Positions 44,901 through 55,062 of a stretch of DNA of 64,000 bases are shown piece by piece. A model generated the notes under the pieces. It was not told the DNA's origin and did no database searches. It saw only the letters and a list, made by a program, of their open reading frames with translations. The position numbers were made by a program, and so were the translations under genes. The stretch is from Candidatus Thiodiazotropha sp. LNASS1 (GTDB lineage Bacteria > Pseudomonadota > Gammaproteobacteria > Chromatiales > Chromatiaceae). Each line of letters starts with the position of its first letter. The stretch's first letter is position 1. The stretch is taken from assembly GCF_964212655.1 (NCBI RefSeq), contig NZ_OZ156465.1:310001-374000 (forward strand), in the 5' to 3' direction.

Positions 44901-47327
44901 CTATTGTGCCTTGAGATTGAATTCCTCTTCTGCCATTTTGCGCAGTGTCAGCTCCTTTTCCAGCCTCATCTCATCGGAAATTTTCCTGTTATCATTTTTT
45001 TCAGTCACTGATGGCGTTTTTATTGCTGTAGGATTCCGTGCCGGTTGTTGTGAGGACACGGCAGCTTTTGAATCAGCTGGCGTAGTATGTGGCTCTACCT
45101 GGTTTAGTCCTGACTGAATATCCATGGGTGTCCCGCCAATAGCCGGATTGTCATTAAAAACCGTATACAGATAAACGCCGCCGATTATCAGCATGATTGT
45201 GAATATTATACCGGCTATGGCGAAGGAGGAGAGATGGAAGCCATTTTTAAACAGCAGGGGTTCCGGCTCCACCCGAAATGGAGGAATGGCCGGCTTGTTT
45301 TTAACCTGTTGTTTGGATTGTATCTGATCTTGATCCGGGAATAGATGTACACTGGAAGGTTCGCTTGTTTCAGAATAGAGGTTGCTGTCCGGCGTGGCTT
45401 TGAGTGACAGATCCGAGTTTTGCATGCCGCCGGCGATATCGGAGTTGGACTGTAGTTGAGTTTTCGTTTCAACAGCAGTGCTATTTCTAACAATACTCTC
45501 CGTATCGGTTTTGGCCGTTCTCTGATTTTTCTGTTGTTCTTCAGTTAATTGCTGCTGCAACTGATCAAGCTGCATATTTAATAATTTGATGTTGTCTTTA
45601 AGGCTGTTCACCAATTGATTGGATTTAAGATTCTCAATCTCGGCCTTCTCTGCACGGCTGGTCAGCTCGGTGAGCTGATTCGCGAGGTGCCTGTTCTCTT
45701 CCTCGAAGAATTGCTGATGCTCATTGCTGGAATTGGAGAGTGACTCTTCAATCAGGGTCGCATTTTCAACCTCCATTGATTGAACACGTTTCAGAAGCTC
45801 TCTGTTTTCATTCGCTACTGATTCTACCCGTTGTAGAAGGTTTCGGTTTTCACTCTCTACTGCTTCAGTCCGTTGCAGGAGGTTATTGTTTTCACTCTCT
45901 ACGGCTTCAGACCGTTGCAGAAGATTTTTGTTTTCAGACTCTACGGTTTCAGCCTGTTGAAGAAGATTTGTATTCTCATTTTGCAGTTCTATAAATTTGA
46001 GCTGTAGTTGTTGCTGTTGGCTTTCGACCTCAAACAACTGTCTACGCAGATTGTCAGCCTCAGCGGACTGATTTTTCCAGTGTGTAATCTCATTGATCAA
46101 TTGACGATTTTCGTTCGTCAAACGTTCAATCGTCTGTTTGTGTTCAATCAGTTCACTGGCTTCATCATCCTCTTCGTCAAAGTCACTACCGTATTTGGCC
46201 TTGATTTCAGCAACCTGTTCAGCTGCAAGGCGATGAATCTCAGAGGCACTTCGTGTAGATGCGGATTGCGAATGCGTTGTACTACTGCTGGATTGCCGGG
46301 ATTGACTGGTTAATTCAGAGGTGTCGCCAGCCAGATTGACCCGTGTCAGTGTCTCACCGCCTTTATCGACTACCTTGTTGCCACCATTCTCAGAGGCTGT
46401 TTTTAGACGACCTTCAGCCAGTGATATTAACTCGATCAGACGTGTGCCGGGTTTGATATCAGGGGCGGAGATACCGATGCTGGTACTGACGATCTGCTCA
46501 GATTCACCCAGATAAAATTGTTTCGATGAGAGGTCCTCGAGGATTCTTCTACCGAGATAGCGTGTTCCGATGGCGTTTGAGGCTGGGCGTAGGATGGCAA
46601 ACAGACCCGTGCCGAAGTAGGCCAGGGTGTCGTCAGGGTGAATGTGTTGTTTGATTATCTCGACAAGCGTGAGCAATATGTGTTCAATTGCCGGGTCACT
46701 GTATTGAGTCGTAATCTCATCGATTTGGTCTATTTTGACAAGCGCTATGGCTAGCTCGTTCTTATTGCGAATGGCGAAGGCGAGTTCACGACTGGTGGAC
46801 TCCATGAAATGTTCTCTATCGACAACACCACCAAGAAAATCAGATTGTGGTTCGATCTCATCATGTTGGGAGATATCAGTTTCGAGGTGAGCGAGATCAG
46901 GTTGCTGATTCCTGTCGCCCAGTAGTGTAAGAAAATTCCTGATATTTGAGGGATCGAAAGGTTTGTTGATGACCTCATCTGCGCCTAATTGAGTCAATTC
47001 CTGGCGTATTTCCGGGCTCTCCTCGTTTCCGGTGACAACGATGAAAGGCATTGTCGCTATCTGTGAGGAGTCTGAAGCCCTGATTTTGGTCAATAGGCCC
47101 CTGCCATCGAGTTTCGGCATAGAGAGATCACTGAAGACAAGAGTGATCGACGGGGTATTGCAGAGTATATCCCACGCCTCCTGACCGTTCTCTGCTTCGA
47201 TGACCTGGCAATCGTCTTTTAAAATATTCTTCAGTGAAACCCTTACAACTCGAGAGTCGTCAGCAATAAGCACCATCGGCTTATCGCTGGCATGATGAGA
47301 AAAGCTTGTCAGGGCATGTTCAGCCAT
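44901..47327 (-). CDS. Membrane-bound response regulator with degenerate GGDEF and long coiled coil
   Basis: An 808-residue protein (ATG 47327; the frame is open to 47423). Residues ~15-135 are a receiver domain (VLIADDSRVVRVSL, DLSMPKLDGRGLL, INKPFD), phosphorylatable on the middle Asp. Residues ~160-335 are GGDEF-like (FMESTSRELAFAIRNKNELAIALVKID) but the active loop reads AYFGTGLFAIL instead of GGDEF, so cyclic-di-GMP synthesis is unlikely. Then a coiled coil with ~14-residue repeats (LLQRTEAVESENRN and similar) runs to ~590. A helix (FAIAGIIFTIMLIIGGVYLY) crosses the membrane near residue 700 and a ~95-residue tail follows. The domain order resembles polar or chemosensory scaffold proteins. 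No partner kinase is adjacent. Confidence 0.8.
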   Translation of the reverse strand: MAEHALTSFSHHASDKPMVLIADDSRVVRVSLKNILKDDCQVIEAENGQEAWDILCNTPSITLVFSDLSMPKLDGRGLLTKIRASDSSQIATMPFIVVTGNEESPEIRQELTQLGADEVINKPFDPSNIRNFLTLLGDRNQQPDLAHLETDISQHDEIEPQSDFLGGVVDREHFMESTSRELAFAIRNKNELAIALVKIDQIDEITTQYSDPAIEHILLTLVEIIKQHIHPDDTLAYFGTGLFAILRPASNAIGTRYLGRRILEDLSSKQFYLGESEQIVSTSIGISAPDIKPGTRLIELISLAEGRLKTASENGGNKVVDKGGETLTRVNLAGDTSELTSQSRQSSSSTTHSQSASTRSASEIHRLAAEQVAEIKAKYGSDFDEEDDEASELIEHKQTIERLTNENRQLINEITHWKNQSAEADNLRRQLFEVESQQQQLQLKFIELQNENTNLLQQAETVESENKNLLQRSEAVESENNNLLQRTEAVESENRNLLQRVESVANENRELLKRVQSMEVENATLIEESLSNSSNEHQQFFEEENRHLANQLTELTSRAEKAEIENLKSNQLVNSLKDNIKLLNMQLDQLQQQLTEEQQKNQRTAKTDTESIVRNSTAVETKTQLQSNSDIAGGMQNSDLSLKATPDSNLYSETSEPSSVHLFPDQDQIQSKQQVKNKPAIPPFRVEPEPLLFKNGFHLSSFAIAGIIFTIMLIIGGVYLYTVFNDNPAIGGTPMDIQSGLNQVEPHTTPADSKAAVSSQQPARNPTAIKTPSVTEKNDNRKISDEMRLEKELTLRKMAEEEFNLKAQ

Positions 47328-47906
47328 TCCGTTTGATTCTTCTTGCTTAAGCATGGGTAAATTATGTCTACCTTTAGCTTCGACTAATCGGCTAAAAACT
47401 TTAGGTGCCATTAATTCGTGCAATGCATTAGATATATACTATAAGATACTGTTAAATATAAATAAGAATATTAATCCCATGTCACAAAATGTGAAAAATG
47501 AGAGATGTGTCACCCATGTATTCAAGGATCCGGCCAAGGTTCCAGTTTTCTGAAATCGAAACTGACAGAGTCCGTGAGCATGATGTGGCGCCAGCCGATC
47601 CCGGCGTACTGTGTGAGGTCTCTTCCTGAGGGTTTAAACAGCAGCATACTCGCAAGCGATGAAAAGATTTCGGAACGGGGTCAAATATTATAAAAGTATT
47701 ACCTATTATGGGGTTATTAGAGTCTGTTAATGTAATCTAAACTCAGACTGCACAAACCGGAATGCATGGTTAAAGCACTGAAAATTGTGAACCTTGACGC
47801 ACTCCTATCCCTCAACTAGTTTGAACAGCAGGTCGACCTGGAGATATTCTTTATCCTGCCGATACTCAAATTGATCACCACAACCATAAAGTCAATGCAG
47901 GTATAG
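47328..47906. other. Intergenic between divergent regulators
   Basis: A 579-base gap. The part next to the response-regulator gene is AT-rich with repeated ATATA/TAAATA. No gene, RNA or terminator is convincing. The first ~95 bases could code the N-terminus of the longer response-regulator frame. Confidence 0.4.
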
Positions 47907-48815
47907 ATGACAAAGTCAGTCTTTTATCTTTCGGATGGTGCGCCGGTAGAAGCCGAGGATGTAAAAGAGGCTCGGGACAAGGAGCGTGAGAACAGCATCA
48001 TAAAACCTTTTATGGACTCGGTTAAGGAAGACCTGGTTGCAAATAAGATTTACCTTCCTACGCTGCCCGCATTAGCACTCGAGGCCTTGGTGGTTATCAA
48101 TGATGCCGACAGTTCGGCACATGACCTGGAAAAGGTGATTTCCCGGGACGCGGCGCTCACCGCAAGACTGATTCGATATGCAAACAGCCCACTCTATCGG
48201 GGCTTGAATACCATAGCCTCCATAAAACCGGCAATCACTCGAATAGGCTTTCAAAGAGTAAAAAATGCTGTCTATGCCGTATCGATGAAGGAGGTTTTTC
48301 GCACCTCGGAGAAAGAGATCGAGAGACGCATGAATCAATTATGGGCACATTCGGTGAAAGTTGGCGCGCAGGCGGCGATGCTTGCCAAGGAGCAACCCGG
48401 TCTCGATCCGGATATCGCCCTTGTCGCAGGGCTGGTCCATGATATCGGCCAAATCCCCTTATTGATCAAGGCGTGTAATTATCCGGATATGATTGCAAAT
48501 CCTGAATTTCTGAATAAGGTGTTATTGAAATTACATACACAACTGGGTGGCAGCATATTGAAATTATGGAAGTTCGATCAACATGTCATCGACGCCGCTG
48601 CAGAGCATGAAGATCTCAAACGTGATCCGGGTGACGCACCCATAGATTATGTGGATCTGGTTCAGGCTGCGAATATACTGGCCTACGAAGGTACAGATCA
48701 TCCCCTGGCAAACGTGGACCGTTCCACCATCAAGGCCTTCTCCCGTTTAGAGAAGTCTGGTAATGATGAATCACTGGATGAAGAGACAAAAAAAGTCGAG
48801 GATGTATTCTTCTGA
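47907..48815 (+). CDS. HDOD domain protein
   Basis: A 302-residue cytoplasmic protein. After ~35 leading residues comes an HDOD domain: YLPTLPALALEALVVINDADSS, ISRDAALTARLIRYANSP, a VAGLVHDIGQIPLL HD-like pair and the region to ~215. HDOD proteins act in signalling and cell-cycle or chemotaxis-type networks, without detectable phosphodiesterase activity in most cases. The C-terminus is acidic. Stop at 48815 lies 18 bases before the convergent maf gene end. Confidence 0.9.
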   Translation: MTKSVFYLSDGAPVEAEDVKEARDKERENSIIKPFMDSVKEDLVANKIYLPTLPALALEALVVINDADSSAHDLEKVISRDAALTARLIRYANSPLYRGLNTIASIKPAITRIGFQRVKNAVYAVSMKEVFRTSEKEIERRMNQLWAHSVKVGAQAAMLAKEQPGLDPDIALVAGLVHDIGQIPLLIKACNYPDMIANPEFLNKVLLKLHTQLGGSILKLWKFDQHVIDAAAEHEDLKRDPGDAPIDYVDLVQAANILAYEGTDHPLANVDRSTIKAFSRLEKSGNDESLDEETKKVEDVFF

Positions 48816-48833
48816 CGAAATTTGTAATGCGGG

Positions 48834-49439
48834 CTACTCTGCCAGCACATCGAGCCCCTCATTGCGTAACATTGCAATAAGGCGTATCAGCGGCAGGCCG
48901 ATCAGGGCATTTGGATCCTCCCCCTCCAATCGTTCGAAAAGTGAGATTCCCAGTCCTTCCGATTTGAACGAGCCGGCGCAATTATAGGGCTTCTCTTTGA
49001 GCAGATAGTTTTCAATCTCACTTTTCTGCAAGACCCGGAATATGACATGAAAGGGTTCGCAGCATAGCTGGATATGCCCGGATTCGCTGTTCAACAGGCA
49101 CAGGCCGGTTAAAAAACTGACACGCTTACCGGAGACACTGAGCAATTGTTCCACTGCCTGTTGATGACCTCCCGGTTTTCCCATGATCGTCCCATCTACG
49201 ACCGCCACCTGATCTGAGCCGATGACAAGCGCTCCTTTGTGATCTTTCGCAACCTCCCTTGCCTTGCTTTCTGCAAGGCGGGTTACCAGCCTCTCCGGTG
49301 GTTCATCCAGCAGTGCGCCTTCGTCGATATCCGGTGACATACTGCTGAACTCGACCCCCAGTCGACTCAATAGCTCTCGGCGAAATGGGGAACTGGAGGC
49401 AAGGATCAGAGGTTGATGTGGGTTTTCGGAGTAGGGCAT
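48834..49439 (-). CDS. yceF: Maf-like nucleotide pyrophosphatase
   Basis: A 201-residue enzyme that hydrolyses non-canonical nucleotides (7-methyl-GTP in the YceF branch) to monophosphates. Key parts are LILASSSPFRRELLSRLGV at the N-terminus, the RLAESKAREVA helix, VIGSDQVAV with the catalytic Asp, and GKPGGHQQAVEQL. In relatives the yceF gene lies beside yceD-rpmF-plsX; here it is on the other strand and separated from them by oadGAB, which looks like a later insertion or rearrangement. Confidence 0.93.
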   Translation of the reverse strand: MPYSENPHQPLILASSSPFRRELLSRLGVEFSSMSPDIDEGALLDEPPERLVTRLAESKAREVAKDHKGALVIGSDQVAVVDGTIMGKPGGHQQAVEQLLSVSGKRVSFLTGLCLLNSESGHIQLCCEPFHVIFRVLQKSEIENYLLKEKPYNCAGSFKSEGLGISLFERLEGEDPNALIGLPLIRLIAMLRNEGLDVLAE

Positions 49440-49740
49440 TGAGATACAACTGTAATTGACAATGTAAATTCATAGTATCAAAAAAATCGGGTCCCTTAGC
49501 ATCATCCTGACAGTCGGGCTGTGGCGGAAAATATCCGACCAGCTATATTGGTTATTAGCAAGGGTTGAAGAGTTAATTATTAACATGTTAAATACATATC
49601 ATATAAATTCTAAATAAAAAATTATTTTTTGCATGAAAAACAGTACGATAGCTATTTCTTGATGTTTCTTGCTCGCTTGACAAAAGGAGTAGAGCCAACG
49701 TAGAAAGGCGGAATCATTCGTTACAGAGTTCAGATCCACT
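49440..49740. other. Divergent promoter region of maf and oadGAB
   Basis: A 301-base AT-rich gap. TTGACA at 49677-49682 with TAGAAA 18 bases later is a possible promoter for oadGAB. No RNA or repeat seen. Confidence 0.4.
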
Positions 49741-49995
49741 ATGCCAATAACAGATTTGCTAATGTCCGGCATCAATCTCATGGTCACCGGAATGGGGATC
49801 GTTTTCACGTTCCTTTTGATCCTGGTTTTCGCCATGAAGGGGATGTCTAAGTTTGCGATGTTTGTTACTGAGCGACACGGGGCTCCTGAGAGGGTATCAT
49901 CTCAGCCCGTGATTAAGGGGCAGGAAGGTATGCGGGGTGATCTGGTTGCAGTCATTGCGGCTGCCATCAACAGTTATCGCGCTACACACAGATAG
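49741..49995 (+). CDS. oadG: Oxaloacetate decarboxylase gamma chain
   Basis: An 84-residue membrane protein with one helix (LMVTGMGIVFTFLLILVFAM), which anchors the complex and helps zinc-dependent assembly with the alpha chain. The C-terminal tail ends with DLVAVIAAAINSYRATH, typical of the family. It precedes oadA by 71 bases and oadB by ~1.9 kb in one operon. Confidence 0.93.
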   Translation: MPITDLLMSGINLMVTGMGIVFTFLLILVFAMKGMSKFAMFVTERHGAPERVSSQPVIKGQEGMRGDLVAVIAAAINSYRATHR

Positions 49996-50066
49996 ATCTG
50001 TTAAAGTTCCTAAGTTTTATTAATAAGCAACTTTTTGGCTGTTTACCAATCAACGGCGGCTAGTTT

Positions 50067-51881
50067 ATGAGTGAAATGAAACCACTTGGAATCACTGATG
50101 TCGTGCTACGCGATGCACATCAGTCCCTGTTTGCAACCAGAATGCGTATCGAAGATATGCTGCCCATAGCAGAGAAGCTTGACAACGTAGGCTTTTGGTC
50201 TTTGGAGACCTGGGGTGGTGCAACATTCGATGCCTGTATTCGATTTCTGGGTGAAGATCCCTGGGAGCGTATCCGAACACTTAAGGCCGCGATGCCGAAA
50301 ACTCCCATGCAGATGCTTTTCCGCGGACAGAATATCCTCGGTTATAGGCACTACGCTGATGATGTGGTCGATAAATTTGTCGAGAGGGCGGCAGTCAACG
50401 GCGTCGATGTCTTCCGTATATTCGACGCCATGAATGACCTGCGTAATCTTGAGACCGCAATCAAGGCAACACTCAAGGTCGACAAGCATGCCCAGGGCAC
50501 CATGTCTTATACGGTCAGTCCCGTACACAACATGAATTATTGGGTTGACATGGGTAAACGCCTGGAAGAGATGGGTTGCGATTCGATCTGCATCAAGGAT
50601 ATGGCAGGCCTGTTGAATCCCTATCTCGGCTATGAACTGGTGACCCGTCTCAAGGAGGCAATATCCATACCAATTGCCATGCAAAGCCATGCCACCACCG
50701 GTATGAGTACGGCCACCAATATCAAGTGTGCTGAAGCCGGTATCGACATGCTCGATACCTCCATCTCCTCGATGAGTATGACCTATGGGCATTCGGCAAC
50801 GGAATCTGTGGTGGCGATCCTGCAGGAAAGCGATCGCGACACTGGATTGGATCTGAATCTGCTGCAGGAGATCGCTGCCTACTTTCGTGAAGTGCGCAAG
50901 AAGTACGCCAAGTTCGAAGGTTCGCTCAAGGGTGTCGATTCACGCATCCTGGTGGCACAGGTGCCTGGCGGCATGTTGACCAACATGGAGAATCAGCTCA
51001 GGGAGCAGGGGGCCAGCGATAAACTGGATCAGGTACTCGAAGAGATTCCCCGTGTGCGCAAGGACCTGGGTTATATTCCCCTGGTGACCCCAACATCACA
51101 GATTGTCGGTACCCAGGCAGTGATCAACGTCCTGATGGGCGAGCGCTACAAGAGCATCGCCAAAGAGACGGAGGGTGTGCTCAAGGGTGAGTATGGCGCC
51201 ACTCCGGCACCTGTTAACAGTGAACTTCAGCTGAAGGTCCTTGACGGGGCTGAGCCTGTCACCTGTCGTCCCGCAGATCTGCTGGATGATGAGATGGATA
51301 GGCTTTCCGCTGAATTTCACGGATTGGCCGAAGAGCATGGTATCAGGGTTGCTGATGATGAGGTGGATGATGTACTCATCTACGCGCTCTTCCCTCAGGT
51401 TGGCCTGAAATTCCTCAGGAATCGCGACAATCCGGATGCCTTCGAGCCACCACCCGGTGCCGAATCCACAGCGCCTGCCCAAGCCCAGGCCCCGACTCCC
51501 GTTAAAGCGACTGGTACAGCAGGCGGACCAGAGTCCTATCAGGTCGAGGTCAACGGTGTTACCTACAATGTGAAGGTCACTCCATCAGGTACCGTGAGCG
51601 AGGTAACCCAGACATCCACACTGGCGGCGGCTCAGAGTGCAGCGCCGGTTGCTGCGGTCAACCCTGGTGGGGATGTAATCAACGCACCGTTGTCCGGTAA
51701 CATCCATGCCATCAAGGTCGCCGCGGGAGATGCCATCGCTGCCGGCGATGTCGTGATGGTTCTCGAGGCCATGAAGATGGAGACGGAGGTACGTGCCACT
51801 TCAGCAGGAACCGTTGCCCAGATTTTAGTGAAAGAGGGTGAAACCGTTCAGGTTGGATCACCTCTATTGAGTCTCTCCTGA
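50067..51881 (+). CDS. oadA: Oxaloacetate decarboxylase alpha chain
   Basis: A 604-residue carboxyltransferase-biotin carrier subunit. It transfers the carboxyl group of oxaloacetate to biotin. The N-terminal HMG-CoA-lyase-like domain has [31 protein letters not shown], and [11 protein letters not shown], with metal-binding HATTGMST. The C-terminus has a proline/alanine-rich linker (~residue 465-500) and a biotinyl domain with [11 protein letters not shown], biotin on the middle Lys. Operon order oadG-oadA-oadB. It works with the membrane subunit to pump Na+. Confidence 0.97.
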   Translation: MSEMKPLGITDVVLRDAHQSLFATRMRIEDMLPIAEKLDNVGFWSLETWGGATFDACIRFLGEDPWERIRTLKAAMPKTPMQMLFRGQNILGYRHYADDVVDKFVERAAVNGVDVFRIFDAMNDLRNLETAIKATLKVDKHAQGTMSYTVSPVHNMNYWVDMGKRLEEMGCDSICIKDMAGLLNPYLGYELVTRLKEAISIPIAMQSHATTGMSTATNIKCAEAGIDMLDTSISSMSMTYGHSATESVVAILQESDRDTGLDLNLLQEIAAYFREVRKKYAKFEGSLKGVDSRILVAQVPGGMLTNMENQLREQGASDKLDQVLEEIPRVRKDLGYIPLVTPTSQIVGTQAVINVLMGERYKSIAKETEGVLKGEYGATPAPVNSELQLKVLDGAEPVTCRPADLLDDEMDRLSAEFHGLAEEHGIRVADDEVDDVLIYALFPQVGLKFLRNRDNPDAFEPPPGAESTAPAQAQAPTPVKATGTAGGPESYQVEVNGVTYNVKVTPSGTVSEVTQTSTLAAAQSAAPVAAVNPGGDVINAPLSGNIHAIKVAAGDAIAAGDVVMVLEAMKMETEVRATSAGTVAQILVKEGETVQVGSPLLSLS

Positions 51882-51882
51882 T

Positions 51883-53022
51883 ATGATCGAAATAGGTATT
51901 CAGCCACTTTGGCAATCAACCGGGCTGGCCAACATGGGGTGGGGGCAACTGCTCATGATGGGCGTCGGCTGCCTGTTAATTTACTTGGCAGTGGTCAAAA
52001 AGTTCGAACCACTGTTGTTGGTGCCGATCGGATTTGGCGCCATCCTGAGCAACATCCCGCTTGCCGGCATCAGCGGCCCCGATGGTATATTGGGCTACAT
52101 CTACCATGTTGGTATTGAGACAGGTGTTTTCCCCCTGCTGATTTTTATGGGGGTCGGCGCACTGACTGATTTCGGCGCACTGATTGCGATGCCCTGGACA
52201 CTGTTACTGGGAGCTGCAGCCCAGTTTGGTATTTTCGTCACCCTGCTGGGTGCCTTGGCGTTGAATTTCATACCCGGTTTCGAATTCAGTCTGGCCGATG
52301 CATCCGCCATAGCGATCATTGGGGGCGCGGATGGACCGACAGCAATCTTTCTCGCCTCGAGGCTATCCCCCGACCTGCTGGGAGCAATAGCCGTCGCGGC
52401 ATATTCATACATGGCGCTGGTGCCGATCATTCAACCTCCGATCATGCGTCTTCTGACCACCAGTAAAGAGCGCAATGTGGAGATGCAGCAGTTACGCCAC
52501 GTCACCAAGCTGGAAAAGGTTCTTTTCCCGTTTGCGGTGTTGTTCCTGTGCGCAATCTTCCTCCCTTCCGCGGCTCCCCTGATCGGTATGCTGACATTCG
52601 GTAATCTGCTCAGAGAGTGTGGTGTGGTAGAGCGATTGAGCCACGCTTCGCAGAACGAGATCATCAACGTTGTGACTATTTTCTTGGGGCTGGCTGTGGG
52701 CTCGAAACTTTCGGCAGATAAGTTCCTTACCGTCGAGACTTTGGGTATTTTGGCACTTGGGGCCTTCGCCTTCTGCATCGGTACGGCGACCGGTGTCATC
52801 ATGGGTAAGATCATGTATCGGGTAACGGGCGGAAAGGTGAACCCACTGATTGGAGCTGCGGGTGTCTCTGCGGTACCGATGGCGGCCCGTGTCGTCAATA
52901 AGGTCGGTCTGGAATCCAATCACCATAATTTCCTTCTGATGCATGCCATGGGGCCGAATGTGGCGGGTGTCATCGGATCGGCCGTGGCCGCCGGTATCCT
53001 GCTGGCCCTGGTCGGCCACTAA
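51883..53022 (+). CDS. oadB: Oxaloacetate decarboxylase beta chain, Na+ pump
   Basis: A 379-residue multi-pass inner-membrane protein that decarboxylates carboxybiotin and exports Na+. The Na+-binding region has [23 protein letters not shown], and [10 protein letters not shown] and [11 protein letters not shown] are further signatures; the C-terminus [20 protein letters not shown] is conserved. The start is one base after the oadA stop. Length is slightly short compared with the ~430-residue Klebsiella form but within the range of gammaproteobacterial copies. A hairpin follows. Confidence 0.96.
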   Translation: MIEIGIQPLWQSTGLANMGWGQLLMMGVGCLLIYLAVVKKFEPLLLVPIGFGAILSNIPLAGISGPDGILGYIYHVGIETGVFPLLIFMGVGALTDFGALIAMPWTLLLGAAAQFGIFVTLLGALALNFIPGFEFSLADASAIAIIGGADGPTAIFLASRLSPDLLGAIAVAAYSYMALVPIIQPPIMRLLTTSKERNVEMQQLRHVTKLEKVLFPFAVLFLCAIFLPSAAPLIGMLTFGNLLRECGVVERLSHASQNEIINVVTIFLGLAVGSKLSADKFLTVETLGILALGAFAFCIGTATGVIMGKIMYRVTGGKVNPLIGAAGVSAVPMAARVVNKVGLESNHHNFLLMHAMGPNVAGVIGSAVAAGILLALVGH

Positions 53023-53035
53023 CCAAGTCCTACAC

Positions 53036-53060
53036 CGCCCATGTCATTTTGACATGGGCG
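53036..53060. terminator. Hairpin after oadB
   Basis: CGCCCATGTCA at 53036-53046 pairs with TGACATGGGCG at 53050-53060, 3-base loop, 14 bases past the oadB stop. No U-run follows, but it may end or stabilise the oad mRNA. Confidence 0.65.
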
Positions 53061-53087
53061 CCATACTCATAATATTATTGTCCGCTT

Positions 53088-53615
53088 ATGTCGAAGCGCT
53101 TTCCTGATCGGTTAGATCCGTGGCGTTTCGCCGATCTTGGCAAAGAGATCGGCGGAGAGCTTCCTTTGGATACCTTTTCAAGGTTGGGCGCTTGCTTGCT
53201 GAAACCAGCGGGAAACGTCAGTTTCAAGCTGTCGTTTGGTCGTGACCAGGAGCGGCGGGCGATACTCAGAGGATGGCTCAAGGCGGAATTGTCGCTGCAG
53301 TGCCAGCGGTGTCTGGAAGAGGTGAATCTTCCGATCGATACCCAGCTGTCCGTAGTATTCGTCCAAGGGTTGGATGAGGCCGAGATGCTGGCTGAAGACC
53401 TGGATCCTTGTTTGGTCGAGGATGATCAGGTGGTGTTCAGAGACTTGATCGAAGACGAATTGCTTCTGGCATTGCCGCAAGTGGCCATGCATGATCCTGG
53501 GGCTTGTGCCGCACCCGTGTTGGGAGTGGCTGGAGAAAAGCCGATAGAGAGCAGTGGGCAAGAACGAGAAAACCCGTTTGCGGCTCTGGCAGAGCTGAAG
53601 CGGGACAAAGAGTAA
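53088..53615 (+). CDS. yceD: 23S rRNA accumulation protein YceD (DUF177)
   Basis: A 175-residue DUF177 protein. [23 protein letters not shown] has the conserved Cys pair, and [25 protein letters not shown] the acidic C-terminal half. It affects 23S rRNA processing in E. coli and plants. It is always paired with rpmF, here 35 bases downstream. The start ATG 53088 lies just after a stop-rich stretch; the family length is normal. Confidence 0.93.
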   Translation: MSKRFPDRLDPWRFADLGKEIGGELPLDTFSRLGACLLKPAGNVSFKLSFGRDQERRAILRGWLKAELSLQCQRCLEEVNLPIDTQLSVVFVQGLDEAEMLAEDLDPCLVEDDQVVFRDLIEDELLLALPQVAMHDPGACAAPVLGVAGEKPIESSGQERENPFAALAELKRDKE

Positions 53616-53650
53616 ATTGGTTAACAGAAAGAATATTCGGGAGATCAGCC

Positions 53651-53830
53651 ATGGCTGTTCAGCAAAATAGAAAGACTCCTTCAAAGCGTGGCATGCGCCG
53701 CGCTCATGATTCGCTGAAAGGTGAAACGCTCTCAATCGATTCCACTTCGGGTGAAACCCATCTTCGTCATCATGTAACAGCGGATGGCTTTTATAAAGGC
53801 CGTAAGGTAGTCAACTCAAAGGGCGAGTGA
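53651..53830 (+). CDS. rpmF: 50S ribosomal protein L32
   Basis: A 59-residue ribosomal protein starting [20 protein letters not shown], the bL32 signature, and ending [11 protein letters not shown]. The zinc-binding cysteines are absent, as is usual in gammaproteobacteria. GGAGAT lies 10 bases before ATG 53651. It is cotranscribed with yceD; a terminator-like hairpin follows. Confidence 0.98.
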   Translation: MAVQQNRKTPSKRGMRRAHDSLKGETLSIDSTSGETHLRHHVTADGFYKGRKVVNSKGE

Positions 53831-53860
53831 TCCCCCGATTCCCACTATTCATGATTTAGA

Positions 53861-53895
53861 AACCCATCAAGGGTGATCCCTTGTTGGGTTCTTTA
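53861..53895 (+). terminator. Hairpin after rpmF
   Basis: AACCCATCAAGGG at 53861-53873 pairs with CCCTTGTTGGGTT (53878-53890) with one mismatch around TGAT, followed by CTTTAATT. It separates yceD-rpmF from plsX, and part of the transcript may read through. Confidence 0.7.
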
Positions 53896-54039
53896 ATTGA
53901 TAGGCAGAATCTTCGATTGGCATGTCTCTCGTAATTGGAGTATTCCGATTATATCTGTTGGCACAATTCGATTCTGTATACAACTTGAAAAATGACAAAC
54001 GGTCCAACGGGTTTCAGTGGATGGGTGAATCGTTAGCAC

Positions 54040-55062
54040 ATGAGTAAACCAGTAACAATCGCATTGGATGCCATGGGGGGGGATATTGGCGCAGATGTCG
54101 TGATACCTGCTGCCAGGGAGTATCTCCGACGTGATCATGAGACCGCGCTAATTCTGGTTGGTGACGATAATATCCTGACAAAGAAGTTGGGGCCTCATCC
54201 GTTTGGCGAGCGACTGCAAATCAAACATGCTTCCCAAACTGTTGCGATGGATGAACTGCCATCCAAAGCCTTGCGAAACAAGAAAGATTCGTCAATGCGT
54301 GTGGCGATCGATCTGGTCAAGAGCGGGGAAGCAAATGCCTGTGTCAGCGCCGGCAACACAGGGGCGCTGATGGCTACATCTCGCTTCGTGTTAAAGATGC
54401 TGCCTAATATAGATAGACCTGCGATTATCACCGCCTTGCCATCCATCACCGGCCAGACCTTTATGCTGGATCTTGGCGCGAATGTCGATTGCAGCGCTGA
54501 GCACCTGGTTCAATTTGCTGTCATGGGCAGTGAGACTGTGGCGGCAGTGACTGATATCGCCAATCCGAAAATCGGTCTGCTGAATATCGGACAGGAAGAG
54601 ATCAAAGGTAACGAACAGGTTAAAGAGGCACACGAGCTCTTATTGCAGAGTTCTCTGAACTACGTGGGTTATGTCGAAGGTGACGATATCTACCAGGGCG
54701 GTACTGATGTGATTGTTTCCGACGGTTTTGTTGGCAACATAGCGCTGAAGAGCAGCGAGGGCGTGGCGAAGATGATTCGTCATTTTATGACCCTTGAATT
54801 CAAAAAGAACCCGCTGACTAAACTGGCAGGTTTGATTGCAATGCCTGTGCTGAGAGCATTTCGCACGCGTATAGACCACAGACGTTATAACGGCGCCAGC
54901 CTGTTGGGACTGCGTGGAATAGTGATCAAGAGCCATGGCAGTGCTGACAAACTGGCCTTCATGAATGCAATCAGCATTGCGCGCAAAGAAGTTTCATGTG
55001 ATGTCCCGCATCGCATATCCGAGCAGGTTAAAACTCATCTGGAAAAAAGGGAGATCGCGTGA
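54040..55062 (+). CDS. plsX: Phosphate acyltransferase PlsX
   Basis: A 340-residue peripheral enzyme that makes acyl-phosphate from acyl-ACP for phospholipid synthesis. [15 protein letters not shown] begins the protein; further signatures are [46 protein letters not shown] and [13 protein letters not shown]. Length is normal. Its stop overlaps the fabH start by 4 bases (GTGA), so the two are coupled. Confidence 0.97.
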   Translation: MSKPVTIALDAMGGDIGADVVIPAAREYLRRDHETALILVGDDNILTKKLGPHPFGERLQIKHASQTVAMDELPSKALRNKKDSSMRVAIDLVKSGEANACVSAGNTGALMATSRFVLKMLPNIDRPAIITALPSITGQTFMLDLGANVDCSAEHLVQFAVMGSETVAAVTDIANPKIGLLNIGQEEIKGNEQVKEAHELLLQSSLNYVGYVEGDDIYQGGTDVIVSDGFVGNIALKSSEGVAKMIRHFMTLEFKKNPLTKLAGLIAMPVLRAFRTRIDHRRYNGASLLGLRGIVIKSHGSADKLAFMNAISIARKEVSCDVPHRISEQVKTHLEKREIA

